A DNA stretch of 5,904 nt from assembly GCA_964495465.1 (NCBI GenBank), contig CAZBWE010000119.1:1-5904 (forward strand), written 5' to 3'. This stretch comes from CAZBWE01 sp964495465 (lineage in GTDB: Bacteria; Planctomycetota; Phycisphaerae; Sedimentisphaerales; Anaerobacaceae). The translations under genes were made by a program, and so were the position numbers. Positions 1-5,172 of this stretch are shown piece by piece. Within the stretch, counting starts at the first letter, position 1. Each line of letters begins with the position of its first letter. The notes under the pieces were generated by a model. That model saw only the letters and a program-made list of their open reading frames with translations, had not been told where the DNA came from and did not search any database.

Positions 1-1057
1 CTTCCCACAGGCCGGGAGCACAGGCGTCATTTACCTCATCGACCTTCCAGTAGTAAGTCTGGCCAAGATCCAGAGCAAGTGTTCCGCTGGTAGGATAGTA
101 ATTTTGACTCTGCTCCAGACTATAAATCAATCCTGGGAGATTGGCGTCGTTTACATCGTTAAAATCGGTGCCGAAATATACATTGTGTGTGTCGGCATAG
201 ATTCCCGGAGTCCAGCTAAGAACCACGTCTCGACGCACATCTGTGCCCTCATCAATCGGACTTGGGAGAGAGGCTAACACGGGGGGGGCAACATCTTCCA
301 TAATAATAATTTGATCAATCAAAATGTCGATACCGGGGTTTTCCGATTGGATATAAGCGCTCGCATAACCTGTGGTTAATTCGTTCGCGAATGGGAGGTT
401 GCCGGACATCGCACCTGACAGAAGGGTGATCGAATCGCCTCCAATGGTCAGCGAGTAACTTGTGGAACTGATGTCCAGGGTCAAGTCCAAAACGGGTGCA
501 AGGTTCTGTGCTCCGGGATACCAGTTAAGCGTATCAAAGCTCCAGGTCGCCAACACTGTTTTGACGTCGGTACTGGATTCGTAAAACAAAACAGAGGTCC
601 CATTCCATCCGCCGGTACCGTCCGATGTCGTGAGAGAAGTGTTTTCAAACTGAATCCAGAAACCGGTCGGCAGTCCGGTGTCGTAGTCCCAGGTTTCATT
701 ACCTTCCTTGACACCTACACAATCCCGAGCTGTCGCTCCAGCGGATGTATTGCCCACAGCAAAGCTAACATCCTGAAACTTAAAGCGAGAGATACCGGAC
801 CCGATGCCGGCGCCTTCTTTGGAGACAATCGAGCATCGAGACCCACCGTGAGTCGGGCCATTAAGGGTTACTTTTGAGTCCGCTTCCGTGACGTTTCCCT
901 CCCATCCAATGTCCCAGTAATTAAATCCCGTGCCGATGCCCGTGGTGTTGGTCGTAACGTCACCATCATCAAAGTGATCATCTACAATAACCGTTTCACC
1001 CAAGGCCACCGGCGACAACATTGCCACTAATGCTAAAACTAATAATCTTTTACTCAT
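1..1057 (-). CDS. Secreted jelly-roll/Fn3-like surface protein, 3' end missing
   Basis: Reading from the ATG at 1057 towards position 1 gives 352 uninterrupted codons and no stop, so the C-terminus lies outside the window. AGGAGG (1064-1069) sits 6 bases before the ATG, which fixes the start. Residues 1-20 form a Sec signal peptide (MSKR, a hydrophobic stretch, then SPVALG), with likely cleavage near G20/E21 and no lipobox cysteine. Residues 21-255 are beta-rich, with many G, D, T and W, and resemble the LamG/carbohydrate-binding-type sandwiches of planctomycete exoproteins. From about residue 258 an Fn3-like unit begins: PSPIDEGTDVRRDVVLSWTPG, then ADTHNVYFGTDFNDVNDA, then GQTYYWKVDEVN. I recognise this unit from large Phycisphaerae secreted proteins, often with LamG, dockerin-like or PEP-CTERM ends. 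Probable role is glycan binding or cell-surface attachment outside the cytoplasm; no catalytic motif is visible. A C8 run separates the two domains (281-288). Domain assignment is pattern recognition, not a search. Confidence 0.88.
   Translation of the reverse strand, partial: MSKRLLVLALVAMLSPVALGETVIVDDHFDDGDVTTNTTGIGTGFNYWDIGWEGNVTEADSKVTLNGPTHGGSRCSIVSKEGAGIGSGISRFKFQDVSFAVGNTSAGATARDCVGVKEGNETWDYDTGLPTGFWIQFENTSLTTSDGTGGWNGTSVLFYESSTDVKTVLATWSFDTLNWYPGAQNLAPVLDLTLDISSTSYSLTIGGDSITLLSGAMSGNLPFANELTTGYASAYIQSENPGIDILIDQIIIMEDVAPPVLASLPSPIDEGTDVRRDVVLSWTPGIYADTHNVYFGTDFNDVNDANLPGLIYSLEQSQNYYPTSGTLALDLGQTYYWKVDEVNDACAPGLWE
281..288 (-). repeat. C8 homopolymer in coding strand (possible slippage site)
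   Basis: Eight G on the plus strand, read as eight C in the coding strand (GTT GCC CCC CCC GTG, encoding V-A-P-P-V at residues 256-260). The tract falls at the hinge between the N-terminal beta domain and the Fn3-like unit. With eight C the frame stays open. With seven C a TAG follows two codons after the tract (CCG TGT TAG). With nine C a TGA appears ten codons after the tract (GTT AGC CTC ... GAT TGA). The tract is therefore a possible on/off switch, or a weak spot for sequencing error. Confidence 0.6.
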
Positions 1058-1063
1058 AATAAT

Positions 1064-1069
1064 CCTCCT
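1064..1069 (-). promoter_or_regulatory. Strong ribosome binding site for the secreted protein
   Basis: On the minus strand the sequence reads AAGGAGGATTATT followed by ATG. The full AGGAGG core with a 6-base spacer to the ATG at 1057 decides the start codon and agrees with the signal peptide that follows immediately. Confidence 0.85.
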
Positions 1070-1153
1070 TAAAAATCAAACCTTACTGTTACGATTACAG
1101 ACTCTATTTTGCTTCTTGGCTACGCACCAAAAAATTCGTTTGTTTAGAAGGGA

Positions 1154-1159
1154 TACGTA
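1154..1159. promoter_or_regulatory. TACGTA palindrome, possible operator 1
   Basis: Part of AGGGATACGTAATCTCC, about 100 bp upstream of the secreted-protein ATG. The same 6-base palindrome recurs at 1394 and 3062 and I find it nowhere else in the window, including the coding regions. LacI/AraC-type regulators bind dyads or repeats, but nothing here proves binding. Confidence 0.25.
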
Positions 1160-1255
1160 ATCTCCTTTACTTCACCCACTTCAAACAACACTTGAAACAA
1201 GCGCCAAGACTGCTCATCAGCTTATACACCTGCCAATAGCACTGACCAAATTATT

Positions 1256-1270
1256 TCCTGCAAATCAGGA
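1256..1270. repeat. Perfect short dyad TCCTG-CAAAT-CAGGA
   Basis: Two perfectly complementary 5-base arms flank a 5-base loop, about 200 bp upstream of the secreted-protein start. No T-run follows on either strand, so it does not look like an intrinsic terminator. It could be a protein-binding dyad, or a stem-loop in a long leader of the minus-strand gene. A 5-bp dyad can also arise by chance. Confidence 0.35.
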
Positions 1271-1393
1271 TAAGAATTCGCCAGATTATGACGCTGCGTT
1301 ATTCCATCGGTTCTATATTATCGTAATTTAACACAAAAACGCTGACGTGTAAACCCCAAATCGGAATATTAGTTTCTCTTTTTGGAAACTGGT

Positions 1394-1399
1394 TACGTA
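1394..1399. promoter_or_regulatory. TACGTA palindrome, possible operator 2
   Basis: Part of CTGGTTACGTAATGAGG, about 50 bp upstream of the first plus-strand promoter candidate. It shares TACGTAAT with the copy at 1154, with three bases of spacer before GAGG or CTCC type sequence. This is a candidate binding site only. Confidence 0.25.
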
Positions 1400-1447
1400 A
1401 TGAGGAAAAAACAACATTATCTTATTTAATCGCTACAATTACTACAG

Positions 1448-1475
1448 TTGATATAATACTCATATTTCATATAAA
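1448..1475 (+). promoter_or_regulatory. Candidate sigma70 promoter P1
   Basis: TTGATA (1448-1453), a 16-base spacer, then TATAAA (1470-1475); each hexamer matches the consensus at 5 of 6 positions. A start near 1482 would place the AAGGA ribosome site and 22-codon ORF at 1501-1579 within the first 100 bases of the transcript, and the regulator about 230 bases downstream. The region is AT-rich, so chance matches are easy. Confidence 0.4.
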
Positions 1476-1510
1476 AACGCCTGGGAAATCATTGTAAAAT
1501 AAGGACTTAT

Positions 1511-1579
1511 ATGCGGTTTGGAGTTTTACTTGTATCAGATAAGGTTGACTCTAAAGTTACAAAGGTCATACAATTATGA
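1511..1579 (+). CDS. Possible 22-residue leader peptide or small ORF
   Basis: ATG at 1511 opens 22 codons ending at TGA 1577-1579. The product starts MRFGVLLVSDKVDSKV and ends IQL. AAGGA (1501-1505) lies 5 bases upstream of the ATG, a reasonable ribosome site, and promoter candidate P1 lies just before. A second ATG overlaps its stop (ATGA, 1576-1579) but encodes only 8 codons. It could be a leader peptide for the regulator transcript, a decayed gene remnant, or a chance ORF; its length is well within chance. I do not recognise the peptide. Confidence 0.2.
   Translation: MRFGVLLVSDKVDSKVTKVIQL
1545..1574 (+). promoter_or_regulatory. Candidate sigma70 promoter P2 for the XylR-like regulator
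   Basis: TTGACT (1545-1550), an 18-base spacer, then TACAAT (1569-1574), each 5 of 6 to consensus. This is the best-scoring pair by eye in the intergenic region. A start near 1581 gives a leader of 130-150 bases before the regulator. It overlaps the 22-codon ORF, so both are unlikely to be used in the same way. Confidence 0.5.
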
Positions 1580-1689
1580 TTGTTGCCGACGTGTTTGTAT
1601 GATTAAATTTTGTTAGTTTAAAAATCCCCGAGAATTGCAGATGAAACAACAGGTAGGGATTGATTTTCCTATAAGGGTCAAGCTAATAG

Positions 1690-1695
1690 TATAAT
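1690..1695 (+). promoter_or_regulatory. Isolated perfect -10 element, candidate P3
   Basis: TATAAT at 1690-1695 has no recognisable -35 at 16-18 bases and no TGn extension. A start near 1702 would leave a leader of about 27 bases before the ATG at 1729. Promoters that depend on an activator, as AraC-family proteins often are, commonly lack a -35. The stretch is AT-rich, so this may be chance. Confidence 0.25.
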
Positions 1696-1710
1696 TTTTA
1701 TTAAGGAAAC

Positions 1711-2946
1711 TTGTTTAGGAACGGCTCGATGCAAAAATTTAAAAAGGTTATCTTGATGATTGAAAGTTCGCGTGGCTTTGGGCGGGCGCTGATGAGGGGT
1801 ATTGCAAAATATGCTTCTCTTTTCGGCCCATGGATATTTTATCACGGGAGATTTTTCTACCTGGATAAAAGTTTTTCAGCCAAGGCCAGAAGAGCAGAGC
1901 TTGAGCATTTGAAGAGATGGGGAGCAGACGGAATTATCGCCCGTGAGCTGTCTGTGCATACACGAGAAGAAATCGTTGCCTTAGGCATCCCTGCTATTGT
2001 TTCAACGGTTTTTGATGAAAAACTTGAGCCGAATATAGGAAATATCTATGTAGATAATTACGCCATTGGGAAAATGGCAGCCGAACATTTGTTGGGAAAA
2101 GGTTTTTGTAGTTTTGCGTTCTGCGGCTTGAACGATTTCTTTTGGTCTCGTGAAAGAGCAAAGGGTTTCTCTGAAGGAATAGCAAAAGCCGGTTACGATG
2201 TTGCCGTTTATAAACAACCCAGATCTCGCAAAAAGCTTTTATGGGGTTACGAACAAAGCGTACTTTCTGACTGGCTTAAATCACTGCCCAAACCTGTTGG
2301 GCTGATGGCCTGTATTGACGAGAGGGCTTTGGATGTTATTCAGGCATGTAGGCAGGCAGATATTCCTATTCCTGAGGAAATCGCAGTCATTGGCGGAGAC
2401 AACGATGAATTGATATGTGGATTATCGAATCCACAACTTTCCAGTGTAGCCATTACGGGAGAACAAACGGGTTATGAAACTGCGGCGTTGCTGGATAAAC
2501 TGATGCGTGGAGAAAAGCCGGATAAAAAGGATATGACGATTACTGTCAGGCCAACATATGTTGTAGCCCGGCATTCGACCGACGTGTTAGCTGTTTCCGA
2601 TAAACAGGTGGCTAACGCTCTGCAATTTATTCGAGCCCATTGTCGCGAGCCAATCCAGGTCAGCGATGTCACTGATGCTGTTGCGATGACGCGCCAGGGT
2701 CTGAATAAAAAGTTTAATAGAATCCTCGGCCGGTCAATCCATGCCGAAATCGCCAGGTTCCGTATGGATATGATTATACGCCTGTTGTTGGGAACAGATA
2801 TGAGCATATCAGAGATTGCATATTCGATGGGATTTACCGAATCAAAACATCTAACCCGTTTTTTCCATAAAGAAACAGGAGTGTCCCCCCAGGAATACCG
2901 GAAGAAATTTGCAGTCAAGGCAAATATAACTGTTAGAAATTACTAA
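1711..2946 (+). CDS. XylR-type regulator: LacI-like sensor plus AraC helix-turn-helix
   Basis: Cytoplasmic transcription factor of 411 residues from TTG 1711, or 405 from ATG 1729. Residues 10-285 form a LacI/periplasmic-binding-type sensor: VILMIESSRGFGRALMRGI start, IYVDNYAIGKMAAEHLL, GFCSFAFCG, then VIGGDNDELICGLSNPQLSSV. No N-terminal LacI helix-turn-helix precedes it. Residues 297-400 are an AraC DNA-binding domain with two helix-turn-helix units, VSDVTDAVAMTRQGLNKKF and ISEIAYSMGFTESKHLTRFF, ending GVSPQEYRKKF. This order and size match E. coli XylR (392 residues), the xylose activator. ATG 1729 has AGGA 8 bases upstream; TTG 1711 has AAGGAA only 3-4 bases upstream, so I favour the ATG. 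The family senses sugars, but the ligand here is unknown. It lies 137 bp upstream of a URO-D-like gene on the same strand, a plausible target. xylR is not assigned because no xylose genes are seen. Confidence 0.92.
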   Translation: MFRNGSMQKFKKVILMIESSRGFGRALMRGIAKYASLFGPWIFYHGRFFYLDKSFSAKARRAELEHLKRWGADGIIARELSVHTREEIVALGIPAIVSTVFDEKLEPNIGNIYVDNYAIGKMAAEHLLGKGFCSFAFCGLNDFFWSRERAKGFSEGIAKAGYDVAVYKQPRSRKKLLWGYEQSVLSDWLKSLPKPVGLMACIDERALDVIQACRQADIPIPEEIAVIGGDNDELICGLSNPQLSSVAITGEQTGYETAALLDKLMRGEKPDKKDMTITVRPTYVVARHSTDVLAVSDKQVANALQFIRAHCREPIQVSDVTDAVAMTRQGLNKKFNRILGRSIHAEIARFRMDMIIRLLLGTDMSISEIAYSMGFTESKHLTRFFHKETGVSPQEYRKKFAVKANITVRNY

Positions 2947-2988
2947 AAAACGGCCTTTATGATTGTTTCCAAAATGAGAAATAAATGA

Positions 2989-2999
2989 CCCCAACGGGG
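2989..2999 (+). terminator. Weak hairpin after the regulator, possible terminator
   Basis: CCCC-AAC-GGGG forms a 4-bp GC stem with a 3-base loop, 42 bases after the regulator stop, followed by CTTCTCTT. The stem is short and the tail only partly T-rich, so termination would be weak. The CCCC arm could instead pair with the GGGGG at 3013-3017, so alternative folds are possible. Confidence 0.3.
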
Positions 3000-3005
3000 C
3001 TTCTC

Positions 3006-3030
3006 TTGACGAGGGGGATTACGATATAAT
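3006..3030 (+). promoter_or_regulatory. Candidate promoter for the URO-D-like gene
   Basis: A perfect TATAAT (3025-3030) lies 13 bases after TTGACG (3006-3011). The -10 is excellent, but the spacing is 3-4 bases too short for a standard sigma70 promoter. This suggests either that the TTGACG is irrelevant, or that an activator such as the upstream XylR-like protein compensates. A start near 3037 gives a leader of about 47-60 bases containing the TACGTA at 3062. Confidence 0.45.
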
Positions 3031-3061
3031 GGAAAAGTTGAAAAAGGGTAGAATTAATATT

Positions 3062-3067
3062 TACGTA
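3062..3067. promoter_or_regulatory. TACGTA palindrome, possible operator 3
   Basis: Within TATTTACGTATATTTGG, about 25 bases after the expected transcript start and 17-29 bases before the URO-D-like start codons. At this place bound protein would block, not activate, transcription. It repeats the hexamer seen at 1154 and 1394. Binding is unproven. Confidence 0.25.
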
Positions 3068-3083
3068 TATTTGGGGTAAATCA

Positions 3084-3715
3084 TTGAAAGAGCTGATGAA
3101 ACCACGACAACGGGTGTTAAGGGCTATCAATTATCAAGTCCCTGATAGAGTGCCAATCGATTTGGGGGGATTTCAGACAGGTATTCATCGAAAGGCCTAT
3201 CGAAATTTGATTGATTATTTAGGGCTGGATGAAGAAATTGTGATTATGGATGCAGTCCAGCAATTAGCAAAGCCCAGCGAACAGGTGTTACAGCGTTTCA
3301 GGGTAGATACGAGATATATATGCGCAAATGCCCCGGAAGGTTTTGACGGCAGGATATTGCAGAACAAACGTGATGGAAAGCTGTGGCATGATTTAAAAGA
3401 TGAATTCGGTATAGTCTGGTCGATGCCTGATGACCAGCAGTTATATATGGATATTTCTGTTCATCCTCTCGCAAATGCCACGATAGAAGATGTTAAAAAA
3501 TATCCTTTTCCAAACGGCAGAGACCCATCCCGTTTTGCCGGGTTGAGGGAAAAGGCAATTAAGATGCGAACTGAAACCGATTTTGCGATTTGTACCGGAA
3601 TCGGCGGAGTTGTGTATGAGTACTGCTGGTATTTACGCGGTATGGAACGCTGGCTGATGGATACACTGGAAAATCCAGCTTTTTGTGGGGCCTTACTGGA
3701 CCAAATGCTGAAATA
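3084..3715 (+). CDS. Uroporphyrinogen decarboxylase-family protein, cut by assembly gap
   Basis: The first 206-210 residues of a URO-D superfamily TIM-barrel protein, complete at the N-terminus and lost into the N run. The visible part shows the family opening (PRQRVLRAINYQVPDRVPID, then LGG), a DEFGIVW segment, an HPLANATIEDVKKYPFP segment, and GGVVYEYCWYLRGMERWLMD. These fit the non-HemE branch found in planctomycetes and related bacteria, close to the corrinoid methyltransferases MtaA and CmuA. The HemE signature RQAGRY is replaced by FQTGIH, so heme synthesis is unlikely. The zinc ligands that would mark a methyltransferase lie in the missing half, so no reaction is assigned. Start is TTG 3084 (GGGG 7 bases upstream) or ATG 3096; homologues as I remember them begin near MxPRxRV, favouring 3096. 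About 140-190 residues are missing. The last codon before the gap is TAN, most likely Tyr. Confidence 0.85.
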
Positions 3716-3815
3716 NNNNNNNNNNNNNNNNNNNNNNNNNNNNNNNNNNNNNNNNNNNNNNNNNNNNNNNNNNNNNNNNNNNNNNNNNNNNNNNNNNNNN
3801 NNNNNNNNNNNNNNN
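3716..3815. other. Assembly gap of 100 N
   Basis: Exactly 100 N, the conventional length for a scaffold join of unknown size. The true distance between the URO-D-like gene and tldE is unknown. At least the last 420-570 bases of the URO-D-like gene should lie here, possibly followed by more genes and the terminator of the tldD-tldE operon. Any reading frame running across it, including a stop at 3816-3818, is meaningless. Confidence 0.98.
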
Positions 3816-3833
3816 TGAGAATCAGAGGCAATC

Positions 3834-5156
3834 TTAAATGCCTGAGACGACAACATCTGTAAAAACCAGACTCGGCGTTCGATATGATGAATATATCCAG
3901 GGGTCGTTTGCAGCTTCGGAGAGTTTGTGCCAGAATTCAAGGTGATTTCCGGCAATGTTCATTTCTGCAACCGATTGAACGGGCTCGCCGCCCTCAAAGA
4001 GCTTTCCGGTGATTCCGACCGATGTATCTCCCGTGGTCGAATTGGAATTACCGCCGATAAATCCTGTAACGAGAATACCCCTGACAAGGTCCTTCATAAT
4101 CTCTTTTACCGACCTTTTGCCCGGCGGGATAATCAGATTTGAAGTTCCTGCTGTTGTCGGCTCACAGCCGAGCTTCCTGCTGTAATACCAGTCAATATAA
4201 AATTCCCTTAAGACGCCTGCTTCAATCATAATCCTCTTTTTTGCGGCGAATCCGTCCCCATCATATAATTTACTGCCCAGTCCACTCACGACCAGAGGAT
4301 CGTCAATAAGTGTAAGATGCTCGCTTGCAATTTTTTGCTCCTTTTTATCTGCAAGAAAGGACTGCTTCTGCTGAATATTTCTGCCGTTCATTGCTGAAAG
4401 AAGGCCTGAAAGCAATCTCGGAACGTTTCGATTCTCTATGATGACAGGCAGGGTCTCTGTCTTGATTTTCTGTGCGCCAAGCAAATCGAGCGCACGTTGT
4501 GCCGCAACTTTACCAATTTCTTCATTCGAAGGGAGACTGTCTTTATTGACGGAAGCTACGAAATTATAGCCGTTTGGTCTGCGGTCACCCTCGTCCTGCA
4601 CCGTTACTTCCGCACCAACCCAATATATTGTCGATTTGCGATATCCCTCGAATCCATTGCTTCTCAACACGACGGATTCCGTATGAGAATCCTGCTGATC
4701 AGCCGTTACTGATATAACTTTCTTGCTGCCTGTAGAAAATGCGGCCTGCTCAATTGTTTTGACCATCGTATGTCGCTGGTCGGGTGAGAGCTGCTCGTAG
4801 CCGGGGTCAACGATTTGCAGGTCAATTTTTTGTCTGCCTTGATAGTATTTCGGGTCGGGCAGAGAACGATATGGGTCTTCAGCGAGGAGTTTTGTTGTGG
4901 CAACAGCTTTCGAGATAAAGTCCTTCAGGGCATTTTTACGCATATCCGAAGTGCTTTGGCTTGAATATCGGTGGTTGGCGAAAATCTCGATGTTGAGACT
5001 TCTTCCGGACGCTTCTTTTATGCTTTCCGGTTTTTGTTCGCGATAGCTTATTTCCACAAAGCGCTCGCTGTATATTCCGACCCGACATTCGTCCGCCCCG
5101 GCGGATAACGTGGTCTTCATTGACCAGGCGGCTAAATCATACATTTCTTTATTCAT
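3834..5156 (-). CDS. pmbA: TldE/PmbA-family protein, partner of the TldD zinc protease
   Basis: Complete, 440 residues (E. coli PmbA/TldE has 450). TldE is the non-catalytic partner of TldD; together they degrade unstructured peptides and, in E. coli, trim the microcin B17 leader and remove CcdA. There is no HExxxH motif, as expected for TldE. Residues 1-110 form the N-terminal domain (AGADECRVGIYSERFVEISY near 19-38). The C-terminal domain carries VPRLLSGLLSAMNGRNIQQK (245-264), LTLIDDPLVVSGLGS (281-295), VLREFYIDWYYSRKLG (315-330), TAGTSNLIIPPG (335-346), GDTSVGITG (376-384) and the family-like ending PSLVFTDVVVSGI. No signal peptide, so cytoplasmic. AAAGGA (5165-5170) is 8 bases upstream of ATG 5156. 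It begins 16 bases after the tldD stop, so the two are almost certainly co-transcribed and translated in balanced amounts. The stop lies 18 bases from the assembly gap, so no terminator can be seen. Confidence 0.95.
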   Translation of the reverse strand: MNKEMYDLAAWSMKTTLSAGADECRVGIYSERFVEISYREQKPESIKEASGRSLNIEIFANHRYSSQSTSDMRKNALKDFISKAVATTKLLAEDPYRSLPDPKYYQGRQKIDLQIVDPGYEQLSPDQRHTMVKTIEQAAFSTGSKKVISVTADQQDSHTESVVLRSNGFEGYRKSTIYWVGAEVTVQDEGDRRPNGYNFVASVNKDSLPSNEEIGKVAAQRALDLLGAQKIKTETLPVIIENRNVPRLLSGLLSAMNGRNIQQKQSFLADKKEQKIASEHLTLIDDPLVVSGLGSKLYDGDGFAAKKRIMIEAGVLREFYIDWYYSRKLGCEPTTAGTSNLIIPPGKRSVKEIMKDLVRGILVTGFIGGNSNSTTGDTSVGITGKLFEGGEPVQSVAEMNIAGNHLEFWHKLSEAANDPWIYSSYRTPSLVFTDVVVSGI

Positions 5157-5164
5157 ACTGGTAG

Positions 5165-5170
5165 TCCTTT
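5165..5170 (-). promoter_or_regulatory. Ribosome binding site of tldE/pmbA
   Basis: AAAGGA on the minus strand, 8 bases before the ATG at 5156, inside the 16-base gap after the tldD stop. It supports both the chosen start and independent re-initiation within the operon. Confidence 0.7.
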
Positions 5171-5172
5171 GT

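Larger units (their letters stand above)
1058..1710. other. Divergent intergenic regulatory region
   Basis: This 653-bp AT-rich stretch separates the minus-strand secreted-protein gene from the plus-strand regulator. It holds no convincing gene longer than 22 codons and nothing resembling a tRNA. I can point to three plus-strand promoter candidates (1448-1475, 1545-1574, 1690-1695), a short ORF (1511-1579), a dyad (1256-1270) and two TACGTA palindromes (1154-1159, 1394-1399). For the minus-strand gene the best promoter I find is poor: TTTACA (1353-1348), 16 bases, TTAAAT (1331-1326), which would leave a leader of about 270 bases. The length is generous for two simple promoters, so a long leader or several operators are possible. 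I recognise no known riboswitch class. Confidence 0.6.

Noticed and set aside
481..714. 77-codon ORF on the minus strand
   Set aside because: Lies in another frame of the same strand inside the secreted-protein CDS, which has a signal peptide, a strong ribosome site and 352 open codons.
1180..1196. TTCAA-7-TTGAA inverted repeat
   Set aside because: Only five weak base pairs with a 7-base spacer in AT-rich DNA; not distinguishable from chance.
1058..1710. tRNA, known riboswitch or CRISPR in the long intergenic region
   Set aside because: No cloverleaf, no recognisable riboswitch core and no regularly spaced repeats could be found by eye.
1994..2217. 63- and 71-codon minus-strand ORFs
   Set aside because: Antisense shadows of the regulator sensor domain; no ribosome site and no protein-like pattern.
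2472..2918. 148-codon minus-strand ORF
   Set aside because: Antisense to the AraC helix-turn-helix coding region, whose motifs are unmistakable on the plus strand.
3084..3715. HemE, true uroporphyrinogen decarboxylase
   Set aside because: The RQAGRY signature near the N-terminus is absent, and the visible segments match the catabolic or methyltransferase-like branch instead.
3816..3818. TGA as the stop of the URO-D-like gene
   Set aside because: It lies beyond the unsized gap, so its frame is arbitrary; the protein would also be far shorter than its family.
3461..3955. Minus-strand ORFs of 164 and 90 codons across the gap
   Set aside because: They read through 100 N of unknown true length and overlap two recognised genes; the joins are artefacts.
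3927..4903. ORFs 3927-4142 and 4497-4712 (plus) and 4706-4903 (minus)
   Set aside because: Shadows of tldE/pmbA, which is complete and covers the region with family motifs.
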